The translations under genes and the position numbers were made by a program. The notes beneath the pieces are model-generated. The model had not been told where the DNA came from. It ran no database searches and saw only the letters and a program-made list of their open reading frames with translations. Shown in pieces: positions 1 to 7,569 of a DNA stretch of 11,086 nucleotides. The stretch comes from Clostridiales bacterium. GTDB lineage: Bacteria; Bacillota; Clostridia; Oscillospirales; Oscillospiraceae. Numbering within the stretch: position 1 is the stretch's first letter; the number at the start of each line of letters is the position of its first letter. The stretch spans positions 1 through 11,086 of the forward strand of contig PITX01000022.1 of assembly GCA_017577345.1 (NCBI GenBank), in the 5' to 3' direction.

Positions 1-1
1 C

Positions 2-2713
2 ATCTACATACTCCGTCCGTTCCACATCCCCCTGAACGAGCTGCTCTCGCACGGTGCGATCACCAATCTGCGTGCGATCAATCTCGGCATTGATCTGTGC
101 GATTCGGTAAGCGCTTGCCGTGAAGCCGGCTACATTTTCGGCAATATCAAGCCGGAGAATGTATTTCTGACGAAGTCCGGCCGTTTCATGCTCGGCGACC
201 TCGGTCTGATTCCGCTGGAGGATCTGGAGTATGCCTGTCTGCCGGAGGAATATCTCGGTTCGTACTCCGCGCCGGAGCTGTCGGAGATCACTTCTTCTCC
301 GAACCTGACGATGGATCTCTACTCCCTCGGCATGGTACTCTATAAGATTTACAATGGCAACCACGACCCGTTTGAGGACGAAAATACCGGCGAAGGGATG
401 GCAGACAAGCTCCGCATGACCGGTAAGCCCCTGCCTACCCCGATTTACGCCGATTATGAGCTGGCAGGCATTATCCTGAAAGCCTGTGCCTACAAGCCGG
501 AGGAACGCTATCAGTCTCCAGAGGAGCTTAAGCAGGCGATCTGCATGTATATGCAGCGCAACGAGATTTCCGACACGCTGATTGTTCCGCCGATCGTCGC
601 GGATGATGAGCCGATCGCGGAGAATGCAGAGGTGGAAATAGCAGAGGAAGAGCCGATGCGCATGACCGATGCCGATCAGCTCGATGATGATTTCCGCCAG
701 AGCTTCGCACCTGATCTGACCGGTGCAGGTACGGAAAAAGATATCGACAAGACGATCGTGATTCCTGTTGCCGCCGCAGTTGAAACACCTGCCGAACTGC
801 CGACAGAGCCTGCACCTGCCGAACAGCCGGCAGAGCCCGCAGAGCCAGTCCCGGAAGCAGAGCCGCAGGAGGCAGATGCAACCGATGAAAGCGATGCGGA
901 AACAGAATCAGAAGACGGAAACGACATGGATTCCAATCAAATCAATCTGGAAGAGCTGCTTGCTTCTGTGGAACAGGTTGTCAACAAAGAGCTGCCGGAG
1001 CCGGAAGCACCGACGGCAGAACAGGGACTGACCATGCGCACGGAAGAAGCGGAACCTGTTTCCCGCGAATATATTGATGAGGCAAGAAATTCGGAGGAAC
1101 AAACGGAAGCCGCGGAAAATGAGGAAGAAGCGCCGGCAAGGTCCGGCAAGGTAGGCAAAATTCTCCTGATTGCAGGACTTATCCTTGCAATTGCCGCGGT
1201 CGGCTATTTCCTCGTTTCCTGGTTCTTTGTCCACGCTTCCGCAGTGAATGTACTTGCATGCAACACCGAGGAAATGATCATTGAGCTTGTCACGAACGAT
1301 TCACAGGATAAATTTGTCGTGACCTGTACCGACAGCTACGGTAATGCTTATCCGGTCGATGTAGTCTCCAACCGCTATACCTTCTCCGGTCTGAGTGAGA
1401 AGACGACCTATACGATCACGGTCGAAGCGGCACCTTATCATATGTTGACCTCGGAAAGCGTCACTACGCTGACCCGTACCACGCCGGAAGCAACCAGGAT
1501 TATCGACTTCACCGCAAGCCGCGGTGACGCAGACGGCGAGGTTCTGCTTTCCTTCCGGTATGAAGGTCCCACGCCGTCTCACTGGATCCTCTCCTATACT
1601 AACGCTGACGGCACCAGCTCCAAGACCTTTGACTTCGACGGCAACGCCTTCCTCGTCACGGGTCTGACCCAGAATGATTCCTACACCTTTACGCTGGAGG
1701 CCGCCGGAGATGTATATATTTCCGGCACGACCGTCGTGGAATATGAGCTTCTCCCCTTCGTGGAGGCAAATGATCTTGATATCGTCGATATCAACGGCAA
1801 AAGCCTGAATATCAAATGGGAGCCTGGTGAAAATATCCCCGACGAATGGAAGATCGTCTGTGAATCCGGCGATTTCAAGCAGGAAGGCACCTCAAAAGAG
1901 CCCTCCTTTACGATCAAGGATCTTCCCGATTTTTCGAGAGACTATACCATCTCTGTCAGTGCAAAGGGCATGGATAAGCCCGAAACGCTGATTCTCCCTT
2001 CCGACCCGATCGTTGTAGACAATCTGAAGGCAACGGCAAATGAGGACGGGACCGTGACGCTTGCGTGGGATACCCCTGCAGGTTCCCCCTCCGGCGGTTG
2101 GTATGTCACCTATAACACGGTCGGCAGTTTCCACACGGATTATCTTCCCGATGCGGAAAACAATGCCGTTACGGGCAACTCCACCGTGCTGGAAAACCTG
2201 ATTCCCAACACGGATTATTCTATTTCAATTGCGACCACCGCTGCCGATGCTTCTTCCCGCGTCTTCGGCGAGACCGCAACCGGTGTCAAAACAGCTGCAG
2301 CGCAGAATTTCAAGGACTACGGCATCAATCCGGATGCACCCTTGCCCGTTGACGGCGGATATGTTTCCCTTTGGACTGTGCCGGAGGTGGAGGATTGGAA
2401 GTATACTGATCTGAGCAACAAAAAGACGGACTTCTCCGTAAATGACAAGATCGCAGTCTGTCTGGAGGTCAAGGCAATCAACGCCTCCAAGGATTCCATC
2501 CGTTTGACCTATGTTGTCCGTGATGCGGACGGTCACGCCGTTACCGATGCCAACAAAACGATGGCATGGGACGACATGTGGTACAGCCGCCGTCACGCCA
2601 GTGCGATCCCGATGCCCGCCAAGGACGACGGAACTGTTGTGGCAGGCAGCTACACGCTGGAAATCTATGTCAACGGCAAACTGCTTGCCGCTACCGCATT
2701 CACCGTATCATAA
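2..2713 (+). CDS. Membrane-anchored pseudokinase-like protein with extracellular fibronectin-III-like domains (5' partial)
   Basis: The reading frame is open from the window's left edge, so the true start lies upstream; 903 residues are visible. Residues 1 to about 180 are a Ser/Thr kinase C-lobe: catalytic-loop equivalent FGNIKPEN (residues 46-53), DLG at 66-68 in place of DFG, an APE-like SAPEL in the activation segment, and a subdomain IX-like DLYSLGMVLYKI. In the catalytic loop the His-Arg-Asp triad reads Phe-Gly-Asn, so the catalytic base is missing while the Lys and metal-binding Asn remain. I therefore infer a pseudokinase or very weak kinase. An acidic Pro/Glu/Ala-rich linker follows, then one hydrophobic segment (about residues 387-410) and roughly four FN3-like beta-sandwich repeats plus a distinct C-terminal beta domain, presumably outside the cell. 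The layout resembles PASTA Ser/Thr kinases with FN3-type ectodomains instead. Ligand and pathway are unknown. The TAA stop is 28 bp before the decarboxylase operon. Confidence 0.85.
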   Translation: MYILRPFHIPLNELLSHGAITNLRAINLGIDLCDSVSACREAGYIFGNIKPENVFLTKSGRFMLGDLGLIPLEDLEYACLPEEYLGSYSAPELSEITSSPNLTMDLYSLGMVLYKIYNGNHDPFEDENTGEGMADKLRMTGKPLPTPIYADYELAGIILKACAYKPEERYQSPEELKQAICMYMQRNEISDTLIVPPIVADDEPIAENAEVEIAEEEPMRMTDADQLDDDFRQSFAPDLTGAGTEKDIDKTIVIPVAAAVETPAELPTEPAPAEQPAEPAEPVPEAEPQEADATDESDAETESEDGNDMDSNQINLEELLASVEQVVNKELPEPEAPTAEQGLTMRTEEAEPVSREYIDEARNSEEQTEAAENEEEAPARSGKVGKILLIAGLILAIAAVGYFLVSWFFVHASAVNVLACNTEEMIIELVTNDSQDKFVVTCTDSYGNAYPVDVVSNRYTFSGLSEKTTYTITVEAAPYHMLTSESVTTLTRTTPEATRIIDFTASRGDADGEVLLSFRYEGPTPSHWILSYTNADGTSSKTFDFDGNAFLVTGLTQNDSYTFTLEAAGDVYISGTTVVEYELLPFVEANDLDIVDINGKSLNIKWEPGENIPDEWKIVCESGDFKQEGTSKEPSFTIKDLPDFSRDYTISVSAKGMDKPETLILPSDPIVVDNLKATANEDGTVTLAWDTPAGSPSGGWYVTYNTVGSFHTDYLPDAENNAVTGNSTVLENLIPNTDYSISIATTAADASSRVFGETATGVKTAAAQNFKDYGINPDAPLPVDGGYVSLWTVPEVEDWKYTDLSNKKTDFSVNDKIAVCLEVKAINASKDSIRLTYVVRDADGHAVTDANKTMAWDDMWYSRRHASAIPMPAKDDGTVVAGSYTLEIYVNGKLLAATAFTVS

Positions 2714-2741
2714 AAACTATATCAAAGGAGATATTTATATA

Positions 2742-4154
2742 ATGGCAAAAAAAGTAATGATCACCGAGACTGTCCTGCGTGACGCCAACCAGTCTTTGAT
2801 GGCAACCAGACTCCCTTATGCGGATTTTGCCGACATTCTGTCCACGATGGACAAAGCGGGCTATTATTCCGTCGAGTGCTGGGGCGGTGCCACCTTTGAC
2901 TCCTGCCTGCGCTATCTGGGCGAAGACCCGTGGGAGCGCCTGCGCAACATCAAGAAGGCAATGCCCAACACCAAGACACAGATGCTTCTTCGCGGACAAA
3001 ACCTGCTTGGCTACAAGCACTATCACGACGATGTGGTAGAAAAGTTTGTAGAGCTTTCCATTAAGAACGGCATTGATATCATCCGCATTTTTGATGCGCT
3101 GAACGATTTCCGCAATCTGGAAACCGCCCTTGCCGCCGTCAAGAAGTACTCCAAGCAGTACAACCGTCATGTGATCGCTTCCGGCTGTATCTCCTATACG
3201 CAGAGCCCGGTTCATACGGTAGAAAAATATGTTGAAATGTGTAAAAAGCTCGTTGAAATGGGCTTTGAAACATTGTGCCTGAAAGATATGGCAGGCACAA
3301 TGAGCCCCTTTGAGGCGGAAAACCTGATCAAGGGCATCAAGTCCGCTGTTGGCAATGTGCCTGTCATTCTGCACACCCACTGCACCACGGGCATGGCATA
3401 CATGACCGTCACCAAGGCAATTGAGGCCGGCGTCGATGTCATTGACTGCGCGACCTCCTGCTTCTCCAACGGCACCTCCCAGCCTGCGACCGAGACGATG
3501 TTCTATGCGCTGAGCCAGTACGGCATCGACTGTGGTCTGGACGAGGCTGTGATCAACAAGGTCAACGATTACTTCAAGCCGATCAAGCAGAAGTACATTG
3601 ACGCAAGCACGATCAATCCCAAGTCCATGGCTACCGATTCGCAGGCACTTGTCTATAAGGTCCCCGGCGGTATGCTCTCTAATATGATCGCTAACCTCAA
3701 GGACATGAACGCAATGGATAAGTTTGACGAGGCACTCAAGGAAATCCCCGAAGTGCGCAAGGACCTCGGCTATCCCCCGCTGGTCACGCCGCTTTCTCAG
3801 ATGGTCGGCAACCAGGCTGTTACCAATGTGCTCGTCGGTGAACGCTATAAGAACATCTCCAACGAAGTGAAGAATTACTTCAAGGGTGAGTACGGCATTG
3901 CACCCGCTCCCGTCAGTCAGGAACTGCAGGATAAGATTCTCGGCGCAGGCAACCGGCCTGTTGACTGCCGCATTGAAGACAGCAAGCGTACCGGCAAGGA
4001 ATTTGCCGATGCAAAGGCCGAGCTTGGCGATCTGGCTCGCAGTGAAGAAGACATCATGAGCTATATCTGCTACCCGAAGCAGGCGAAGGAATTCTTTGAA
4101 AAGCGTAAGGCTGCTGAGGAAAATGTTGCCACCTACAGCATTGAAGAGATGTAA
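2742..4154 (+). CDS. oadA: Carboxyltransferase (alpha) subunit of Na+-pumping oxaloacetate decarboxylase, lacking a fused biotin domain
   Basis: 470 residues. This subunit transfers the carboxyl group of oxaloacetate to biotin, releasing pyruvate, in the cytoplasmic part of the membrane complex. The pyruvate-carboxylase/OadA-type barrel is clear: LRDANQSLMATR (residues 12-23, with Asp14 a metal ligand), ECWGGATFDSCLRYLGEDPW (45-64), LLRGQNLLGYKHY, KDMAG with the probable carboxylated Lys181, and the metal-binding HTH pair His211/His213. Classical OadA is about 590 residues and ends in a biotinyl domain; this one stops after the PYC-type conserved region and the biotin carrier is encoded two genes downstream. 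The ATG at 2742 is preceded by AAAGGAG at 2724-2730; longer in-frame upstream starts lie inside the previous gene and lack family similarity. Pyruvate carboxylase subunit B is the alternative, but the oadB-type pump in the same operon and the absence of biotin carboxylase favour a decarboxylase. Confidence 0.88.
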   Translation: MAKKVMITETVLRDANQSLMATRLPYADFADILSTMDKAGYYSVECWGGATFDSCLRYLGEDPWERLRNIKKAMPNTKTQMLLRGQNLLGYKHYHDDVVEKFVELSIKNGIDIIRIFDALNDFRNLETALAAVKKYSKQYNRHVIASGCISYTQSPVHTVEKYVEMCKKLVEMGFETLCLKDMAGTMSPFEAENLIKGIKSAVGNVPVILHTHCTTGMAYMTVTKAIEAGVDVIDCATSCFSNGTSQPATETMFYALSQYGIDCGLDEAVINKVNDYFKPIKQKYIDASTINPKSMATDSQALVYKVPGGMLSNMIANLKDMNAMDKFDEALKEIPEVRKDLGYPPLVTPLSQMVGNQAVTNVLVGERYKNISNEVKNYFKGEYGIAPAPVSQELQDKILGAGNRPVDCRIEDSKRTGKEFADAKAELGDLARSEEDIMSYICYPKQAKEFFEKRKAAEENVATYSIEEM

Positions 4155-4165
4155 GGAGGCAGAAA

Positions 4166-4525
4166 ATGAGTCATTTATTATTGGATCCGAATGACTTCGG
4201 TCTTTCCAGCCTCGGTGTCGGTGATGCCGGTCTGACCGGTGTTCTCGGCTATATTGTCGTATTTGTCGGTCTCTTCCTCCTTCTGGCTGTTTTGTGCATC
4301 AGCGGAAGTATTTTTAAGTTCAAGGCAAAGAAAGCCTTAGCCGCCGTCTCCCCTGCCGCCCCGGCTCCTGCCGCAGAAGAAAAGACTGCTCCCGGCAGCG
4401 CGGGTGAGATCAAGCTGTTTGATGTTCCCGATAAGGATGCTGCAATGATCATGGCGATCGTTGCGGACAAACTGCAAAAGCCGCTCAATGAGCTGCGGTT
4501 CATTTCCATCAAGGAGGTTAAGTAA
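4166..4525 (+). CDS. Small membrane subunit of biotin-dependent decarboxylase (OadG / MmdD-like)
   Basis: 119 residues with one N-terminal membrane segment (about residues 29-50, GYIVVFVGLFLLLAVLCIS), a short basic stretch FKFKAKK, an Ala/Pro-rich linker, and a C-terminal globular part (DKDAAMIMAIVADKLQKPLNELRF). This is the build of oxaloacetate decarboxylase gamma and methylmalonyl-CoA decarboxylase delta chains, which hold the carboxyltransferase and the biotin carrier to the membrane beta subunit. Primary sequence is poorly conserved in this family, so the call rests on topology and operon position. The start is supported by AAGGAGG at 4153-4159, overlapping the stop codon of the upstream gene, six bases before the ATG. 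Its end contains the ribosome site of the next gene, so translation of the two is probably coupled. Confidence 0.78.
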   Translation: MSHLLLDPNDFGLSSLGVGDAGLTGVLGYIVVFVGLFLLLAVLCISGSIFKFKAKKALAAVSPAAPAPAAEEKTAPGSAGEIKLFDVPDKDAAMIMAIVADKLQKPLNELRFISIKEVK

Positions 4526-4526
4526 G

Positions 4527-4919
4527 ATGAAATATAAAGTTACCTTAAACGGAAAGACATATGAAGTAGAAGTAGAAGCAGGCAAGGCCATGCTCCTGGA
4601 TGAATATGAAGCATTTGCCCCCGCACCCGCTGCACCGGCAGCACCGGCAACCGCTCCTGCTGCGCCTGCTACTGCCGCAGCACCTGCCGCTGTATCTCTC
4701 GCCGCCGGTGAGCCCGTTCCCGCTCCCATGCCCGGTGTCATTCTCAAGTTGCTTGTCAAGCAGGGCGATGCCGTGAAGGAAGGCGATACCATCGCCATCC
4801 TCGAAGCAATGAAGATGGAAAATGAAATTGCCGCTCCCAAGGCAGGCACGGTCGCACAGATCGTCTGCAAGGTCGGCGATAAGGTCGATACCGGCGCAGC
4901 ACTGGTTGTCCTTGCGTAA
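4527..4919 (+). CDS. Biotin carboxyl carrier subunit of the decarboxylase
   Basis: 130 residues. The N-terminal segment MKYKVTLNGKTYEVEVE is typical of decarboxylase biotin carriers. A flexible Ala/Pro linker (about residues 31-57) follows, then a biotinyl/lipoyl domain with EAMKMENE, in which Lys96 is the expected biotinylation site. The carrier swings CO2 from the carboxyltransferase active site to the membrane beta subunit. I chose ATG 4527 rather than an in-frame ATG at 4461: AAGGAGG at 4511-4517 lies nine bases upstream, and the protein then begins exactly at the conserved N-terminus. Only one base separates it from the previous stop codon. In Klebsiella-type enzymes this domain is fused to OadA; the free form resembles the gamma chain of methylmalonyl-CoA or glutaconyl-CoA decarboxylases. 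It needs a biotin-protein ligase encoded elsewhere. Confidence 0.92.
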   Translation: MKYKVTLNGKTYEVEVEAGKAMLLDEYEAFAPAPAAPAAPATAPAAPATAAAPAAVSLAAGEPVPAPMPGVILKLLVKQGDAVKEGDTIAILEAMKMENEIAAPKAGTVAQIVCKVGDKVDTGAALVVLA

Positions 4920-4931
4920 GGAGGGACACAC

Positions 4932-6164
4932 ATGGATATTATCGGTACTCTGAAAGGGCTGCTGACAGACTCCGGTTTTGCGGCTCTGATGGCCAAGGGC
5001 GGCTGGCAGAATCTGATTATGATCATCATTGCCTGCGTCCTGCTCTATCTCGGCATTAAAAAACAGTTTGAGCCGCTGCTTCTGGTTGGCATTGCCTTCG
5101 GCTGTCTGCTGGTCAATGTCAGCTGGTTCGTCACCTCCTTCAATGACAACGCAGATGCCCTGTTCCATCAGGATCTGTGGGATGCTTTCCTCGATCCGAA
5201 CAGTCCCGCCTACCACAGCTATGGCACGATCATGGCGAACGGCGGTCTGCTTGATATTCTTTACATCGGCGTCAAGTCTGGTCTGTACCCCTGCCTGATT
5301 TTCATGGGCGTCGGTGCAATGACCGACTTCGGTCCGCTGATTTCCCGCCCTTCCTCTTTGATTATGGGTGCTGCCGCACAGCTGGGTGTTTTCCTTGCGT
5401 TTTTCGGTGCCTCCGCATCCGGCTTCTTCAGCGGTGCGCAGGCTGCCTCCATCGGCATCATCGGCGGTGCTGACGGTCCGACCGCAATTTTCCTGACCTC
5501 AAAGCTCGCCCCTGAACTATTAGGCGCAATTGCCATCGCCGCTTACTCTTATATGGCGTTGATTCCGCTCATTCAGCCGCCTATCATGAAGGCACTGACA
5601 ACGAAGAAAGAACGCAATATTGTCATGAAGCAGGCAAGAGAAGTCTCCAAGACAGAAAAAATTCTCTTCCCGATCATCGTCACGATCTTTGTCGTTCTCC
5701 TTCTCCCCTCCACCGCTCCTCTGATCGGCTGCCTGATGCTCGGCAACCTGTTCCGTGAATGCGGTGTAACAGAGCGTCTTTCCGACACCGTGCAGAATGC
5801 CCTTATGAACATTGTCACCATCTTCCTCGGCATCTCCGTCGGCGCTACCACCATCGGCTACCGTTTCCTCGATCTGCAGACCCTGCTGATCATTGGTCTC
5901 GGTCTTGTCGCTTTCGCCTTCTCCACCGTTGGCGGTCTGTTGGTCGGCAAGCTGATGTGCTGGATCACCAAGGGCAAGATCAATCCCCTGATCGGCTCTG
6001 CCGGTGTTTCCGCCGTCCCGATGGCTGCCCGTGTTTCGCAGGATGTCGGCAGAAAATACAATAAAAACAACTATCTGCTGATGCACGCTATGGGTCCGAA
6101 TGTCGCCGGTGTTATCGGCTCTGCCATCGCAGCCGGCTTCCTGCTCAAGGTCTTCGGTGGCTGA
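4932..6164 (+). CDS. oadB: Na+-pumping decarboxylase beta subunit (OadB/MmdB/GcdB family)
   Basis: 410 residues, polytopic membrane protein. It decarboxylates carboxybiotin and couples this to Na+ export, creating a sodium-motive force. Family hallmarks are visible: GGADGPTAIFLTSKLAPELL (residues 178-197) with Asp181 matching the essential ion-binding Asp of known OadB proteins, the loop ending in SYMALIPLIQPPIMKALTTKKER, a region rich in Gly and small residues (SAGVSAVPMAARVSQ), and the C-terminal MGPNVAGVIGSAIAAGFLL. Length fits the family. The ATG has AAGGAGG at 4918-4924, overlapping the previous stop codon, seven bases upstream. It is the last gene of the four-gene operon and is followed by a strong terminator. 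Beta subunits are shared across oxaloacetate, methylmalonyl-CoA and glutaconyl-CoA decarboxylases; the substrate is assigned from the OadA-type carboxyltransferase. Confidence 0.92.
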   Translation: MDIIGTLKGLLTDSGFAALMAKGGWQNLIMIIIACVLLYLGIKKQFEPLLLVGIAFGCLLVNVSWFVTSFNDNADALFHQDLWDAFLDPNSPAYHSYGTIMANGGLLDILYIGVKSGLYPCLIFMGVGAMTDFGPLISRPSSLIMGAAAQLGVFLAFFGASASGFFSGAQAASIGIIGGADGPTAIFLTSKLAPELLGAIAIAAYSYMALIPLIQPPIMKALTTKKERNIVMKQAREVSKTEKILFPIIVTIFVVLLLPSTAPLIGCLMLGNLFRECGVTERLSDTVQNALMNIVTIFLGISVGATTIGYRFLDLQTLLIIGLGLVAFAFSTVGGLLVGKLMCWITKGKINPLIGSAGVSAVPMAARVSQDVGRKYNKNNYLLMHAMGPNVAGVIGSAIAAGFLLKVFGG

Positions 6165-6248
6165 TATTGATAAAAAGAGTGTTTTGACCAAAGGCACAGC
6201 CACATAGGGAAGTAATTTCAAAATAATGTGGCACGGCAAAAGCAAAGC

Positions 6249-6297
6249 AAAACAGACACTGTGAATTGCAGAAATGCTTTTCACGGTGTCTGTTTTT
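6249..6297 (+). terminator. Intrinsic terminator of the oad operon
   Basis: A 17-bp stem (6249-6265 with 6280-6296, one G-U wobble) carries an inner GCA/TGC stem capped by GAAA, with an A-run before and TTTTT at 6293-6297 after. It lies 85 bp past the oadB stop codon. Because it has A and T runs on both sides it could work in both directions. The intervening 6165-6248 contains only a weak 7-bp inverted repeat (6199-6205/6226-6232) and no gene. Confidence 0.88.
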
Positions 6298-6306
6298 ATA
6301 GATATA

Positions 6307-6329
6307 GGCTCTTTGTCAAATGTTGGGGT
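6307..6329. repeat. Left terminal inverted repeat of the IS
   Basis: Begins GGCTCTTTGTCAAATGTTGG, the typical start of ISL3-type ends. It pairs with 7671-7693: the inner 12 bases match perfectly, the outer 11 match at six positions. Confidence 0.8.
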
Positions 6330-6343
6330 AGAGAAAATTTAAT

Positions 6344-6395
6344 ACCTGAAAAAACCGGTGTTGGGGCGCAAGCAACAGCACCGGTTTTTTCAGGT
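6344..6395. terminator. Bidirectional terminator-like hairpin inside the IS left end
   Basis: Perfect 17-bp inverted repeat (6344-6360 and 6379-6395) of the A6-CCGGTG...CACCGG-T6 type, with an 18-nt loop. It follows the transposase stop codon at 6400 on the minus strand and has T6 on either strand, so it should terminate transposase mRNA and also block transcription entering the element from the oad side. Confidence 0.8.
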
Positions 6396-6398
6396 GCG

Positions 6399-6429
6399 TT
6401 CAGGAACAGAATAAGATTCTGTTCCTGAA
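6399..6429. repeat. Perfect 14-bp palindrome overlapping the transposase 3' end
   Basis: 6399-6412 and 6416-6429 are exact inverse complements around a 3-base loop (AAG). The palindrome spans the last codons and the stop codon of the transposase, so the mRNA end can fold into a very stable hairpin. It may also have a role in the IS end; this is not known from the sequence alone. Confidence 0.75.
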
Positions 6430-7569
6430 CCGGTCAAAGTTACGAACACCAAACGATATGCGCTTTAAAACTTTTGTTTTGTTGTTGCAGCCCTCCGTAT
6501 ATCCGTTTGTCCAAGGTACATCCAATGAATTCATAATCTCTGTAAACCAGTTTTTCACCGCTTTCTCACAGTCGCTGTATTCCGGCAAGTCATAGATGTT
6601 CAATGTGTTCAGCCACTGCACCATCTTTTCTCTGCCGACCACAGATGAGCTTGATTTCATCACTTCTAAAAATTCATTTTTTGTCCGGTAAGCATCTGCA
6701 AGCCGTGGAGATATTTCAAGCATTAGTGCCAAACTGTTCTGCTCATCCGGAGTTAGCTTATGAAACGGTCTATTCAGTAAATATCGAGACCTTTTAAAAT
6801 ATTTTCTGAATCTGTCGGACAGTTTTTTCTGCTCGTTTTTGCGCACACGCTCCATTGCCCAAATTGCCTGCCGTATCACATGGTATTTATCAGCAACAAT
6901 CGTTGCAGACGGAAAGCACACCTTTGCCACATTGCGAAAGTGCGGATTCATGTCTGTAATGAAGTATTCCACATTCTTTCTGGATGGAAAACTACGAAAA
7001 TACTGTATTAAGTTCCCTTCAAACCGGTTTGGCAGAATATCTACGATCTGCCGCTTCTCCGGATCCGTAAGGATGCTTTGGTAGCGTTCTCCGCCTGCAT
7101 TGCCCTTGAACTCATCAATAGACAGAACTCTTGGCAGTGCAGAACATCGATGACTTACAAGATCAAAATAGCGAATTGCAGTACTACTTGAAACATTATG
7201 TGCTTGTGCAATCTCTTTTGCACTCTGCAATTTGCTGAAAGAGCAGATAATATCCGCTACAAGTCGGTTTGTTAAACGGTGGTACCGTGGTAGAAAACTG
7301 TTTTGCTCATAAAAACGTTTGTGACACTTTTCACAGCGATAGCGGCGTTTGCGCAAATGCAGAAGTGCATTTCTGCCGAGCGGCAGGTCTTTTACAAGCT
7401 GCTCCCGGTAGTCATGAACGGAGTCTGTTTCGTTTCCGCACTGCGGACACGAATGTATTTTCCTTGGTAATTCAAGATAAATATGTAGTTCTATATCATT
7501 TTTCTCGACATTTGTAACAATTACATCTTCCAAATCAAGAATCTTTGCTGTATAATCTATGTTGAGCAT
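6400..7569 (-). CDS. ISL3-family DDE transposase
   Basis: 389 residues, apparently intact. The N-terminus carries a zinc-finger-like pair, CPQC (41-44) and CEKC (79-82). A helix-turn-helix follows in SAKEIAQAHNVSSSTAIRYF (116-135). The DDE core is Asp152 in LSIDEFKG, Asp227 in VADKYHVIRQ and Glu359 in NGYTEGCNNKTKVLKR, all typical ISL3 contexts, and the protein ends with the family-typical RNRILFCS. It cuts and joins the IS ends. The start ATG (complement of 7567-7569) is preceded by AAGGAG (complement of 7578-7583) eight bases upstream. A promoter at 7605-7633 and an inverted repeat covering the start codon suggest controlled expression. No frameshift or internal stop is seen, so the element may still be active. 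Confidence 0.93.
   Translation of the reverse strand: MLNIDYTAKILDLEDVIVTNVEKNDIELHIYLELPRKIHSCPQCGNETDSVHDYREQLVKDLPLGRNALLHLRKRRYRCEKCHKRFYEQNSFLPRYHRLTNRLVADIICSFSKLQSAKEIAQAHNVSSSTAIRYFDLVSHRCSALPRVLSIDEFKGNAGGERYQSILTDPEKRQIVDILPNRFEGNLIQYFRSFPSRKNVEYFITDMNPHFRNVAKVCFPSATIVADKYHVIRQAIWAMERVRKNEQKKLSDRFRKYFKRSRYLLNRPFHKLTPDEQNSLALMLEISPRLADAYRTKNEFLEVMKSSSSVVGREKMVQWLNTLNIYDLPEYSDCEKAVKNWFTEIMNSLDVPWTNGYTEGCNNKTKVLKRISFGVRNFDRFRNRILFCS

Noticed and set aside
2511..2741. Longer N-terminus for the carboxyltransferase starting inside the upstream gene
   Set aside because: The extra residues lack family similarity, overlap the FN3 protein by 200 bases, and the AAAGGAG at 2724-2730 serves the ATG at 2742.
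4461..4526. Earlier in-frame ATG for the biotin carrier
   Set aside because: The conserved N-terminus begins at 4527 and AAGGAGG at 4511-4517 lies at the right distance from it; the earlier start overlaps the previous gene.
4337..5029. Minus-strand open frame rich in Ala/Gly/Pro across the decarboxylase small subunits
   Set aside because: It is antisense to the Ala/Pro linkers of two well-supported genes and has no motif or ribosome site.
6199..6232. 7-bp inverted repeat with a 20-nt loop after oadB
   Set aside because: Too short with too long a loop to be claimed as a functional element; the real terminator is 6249-6297.
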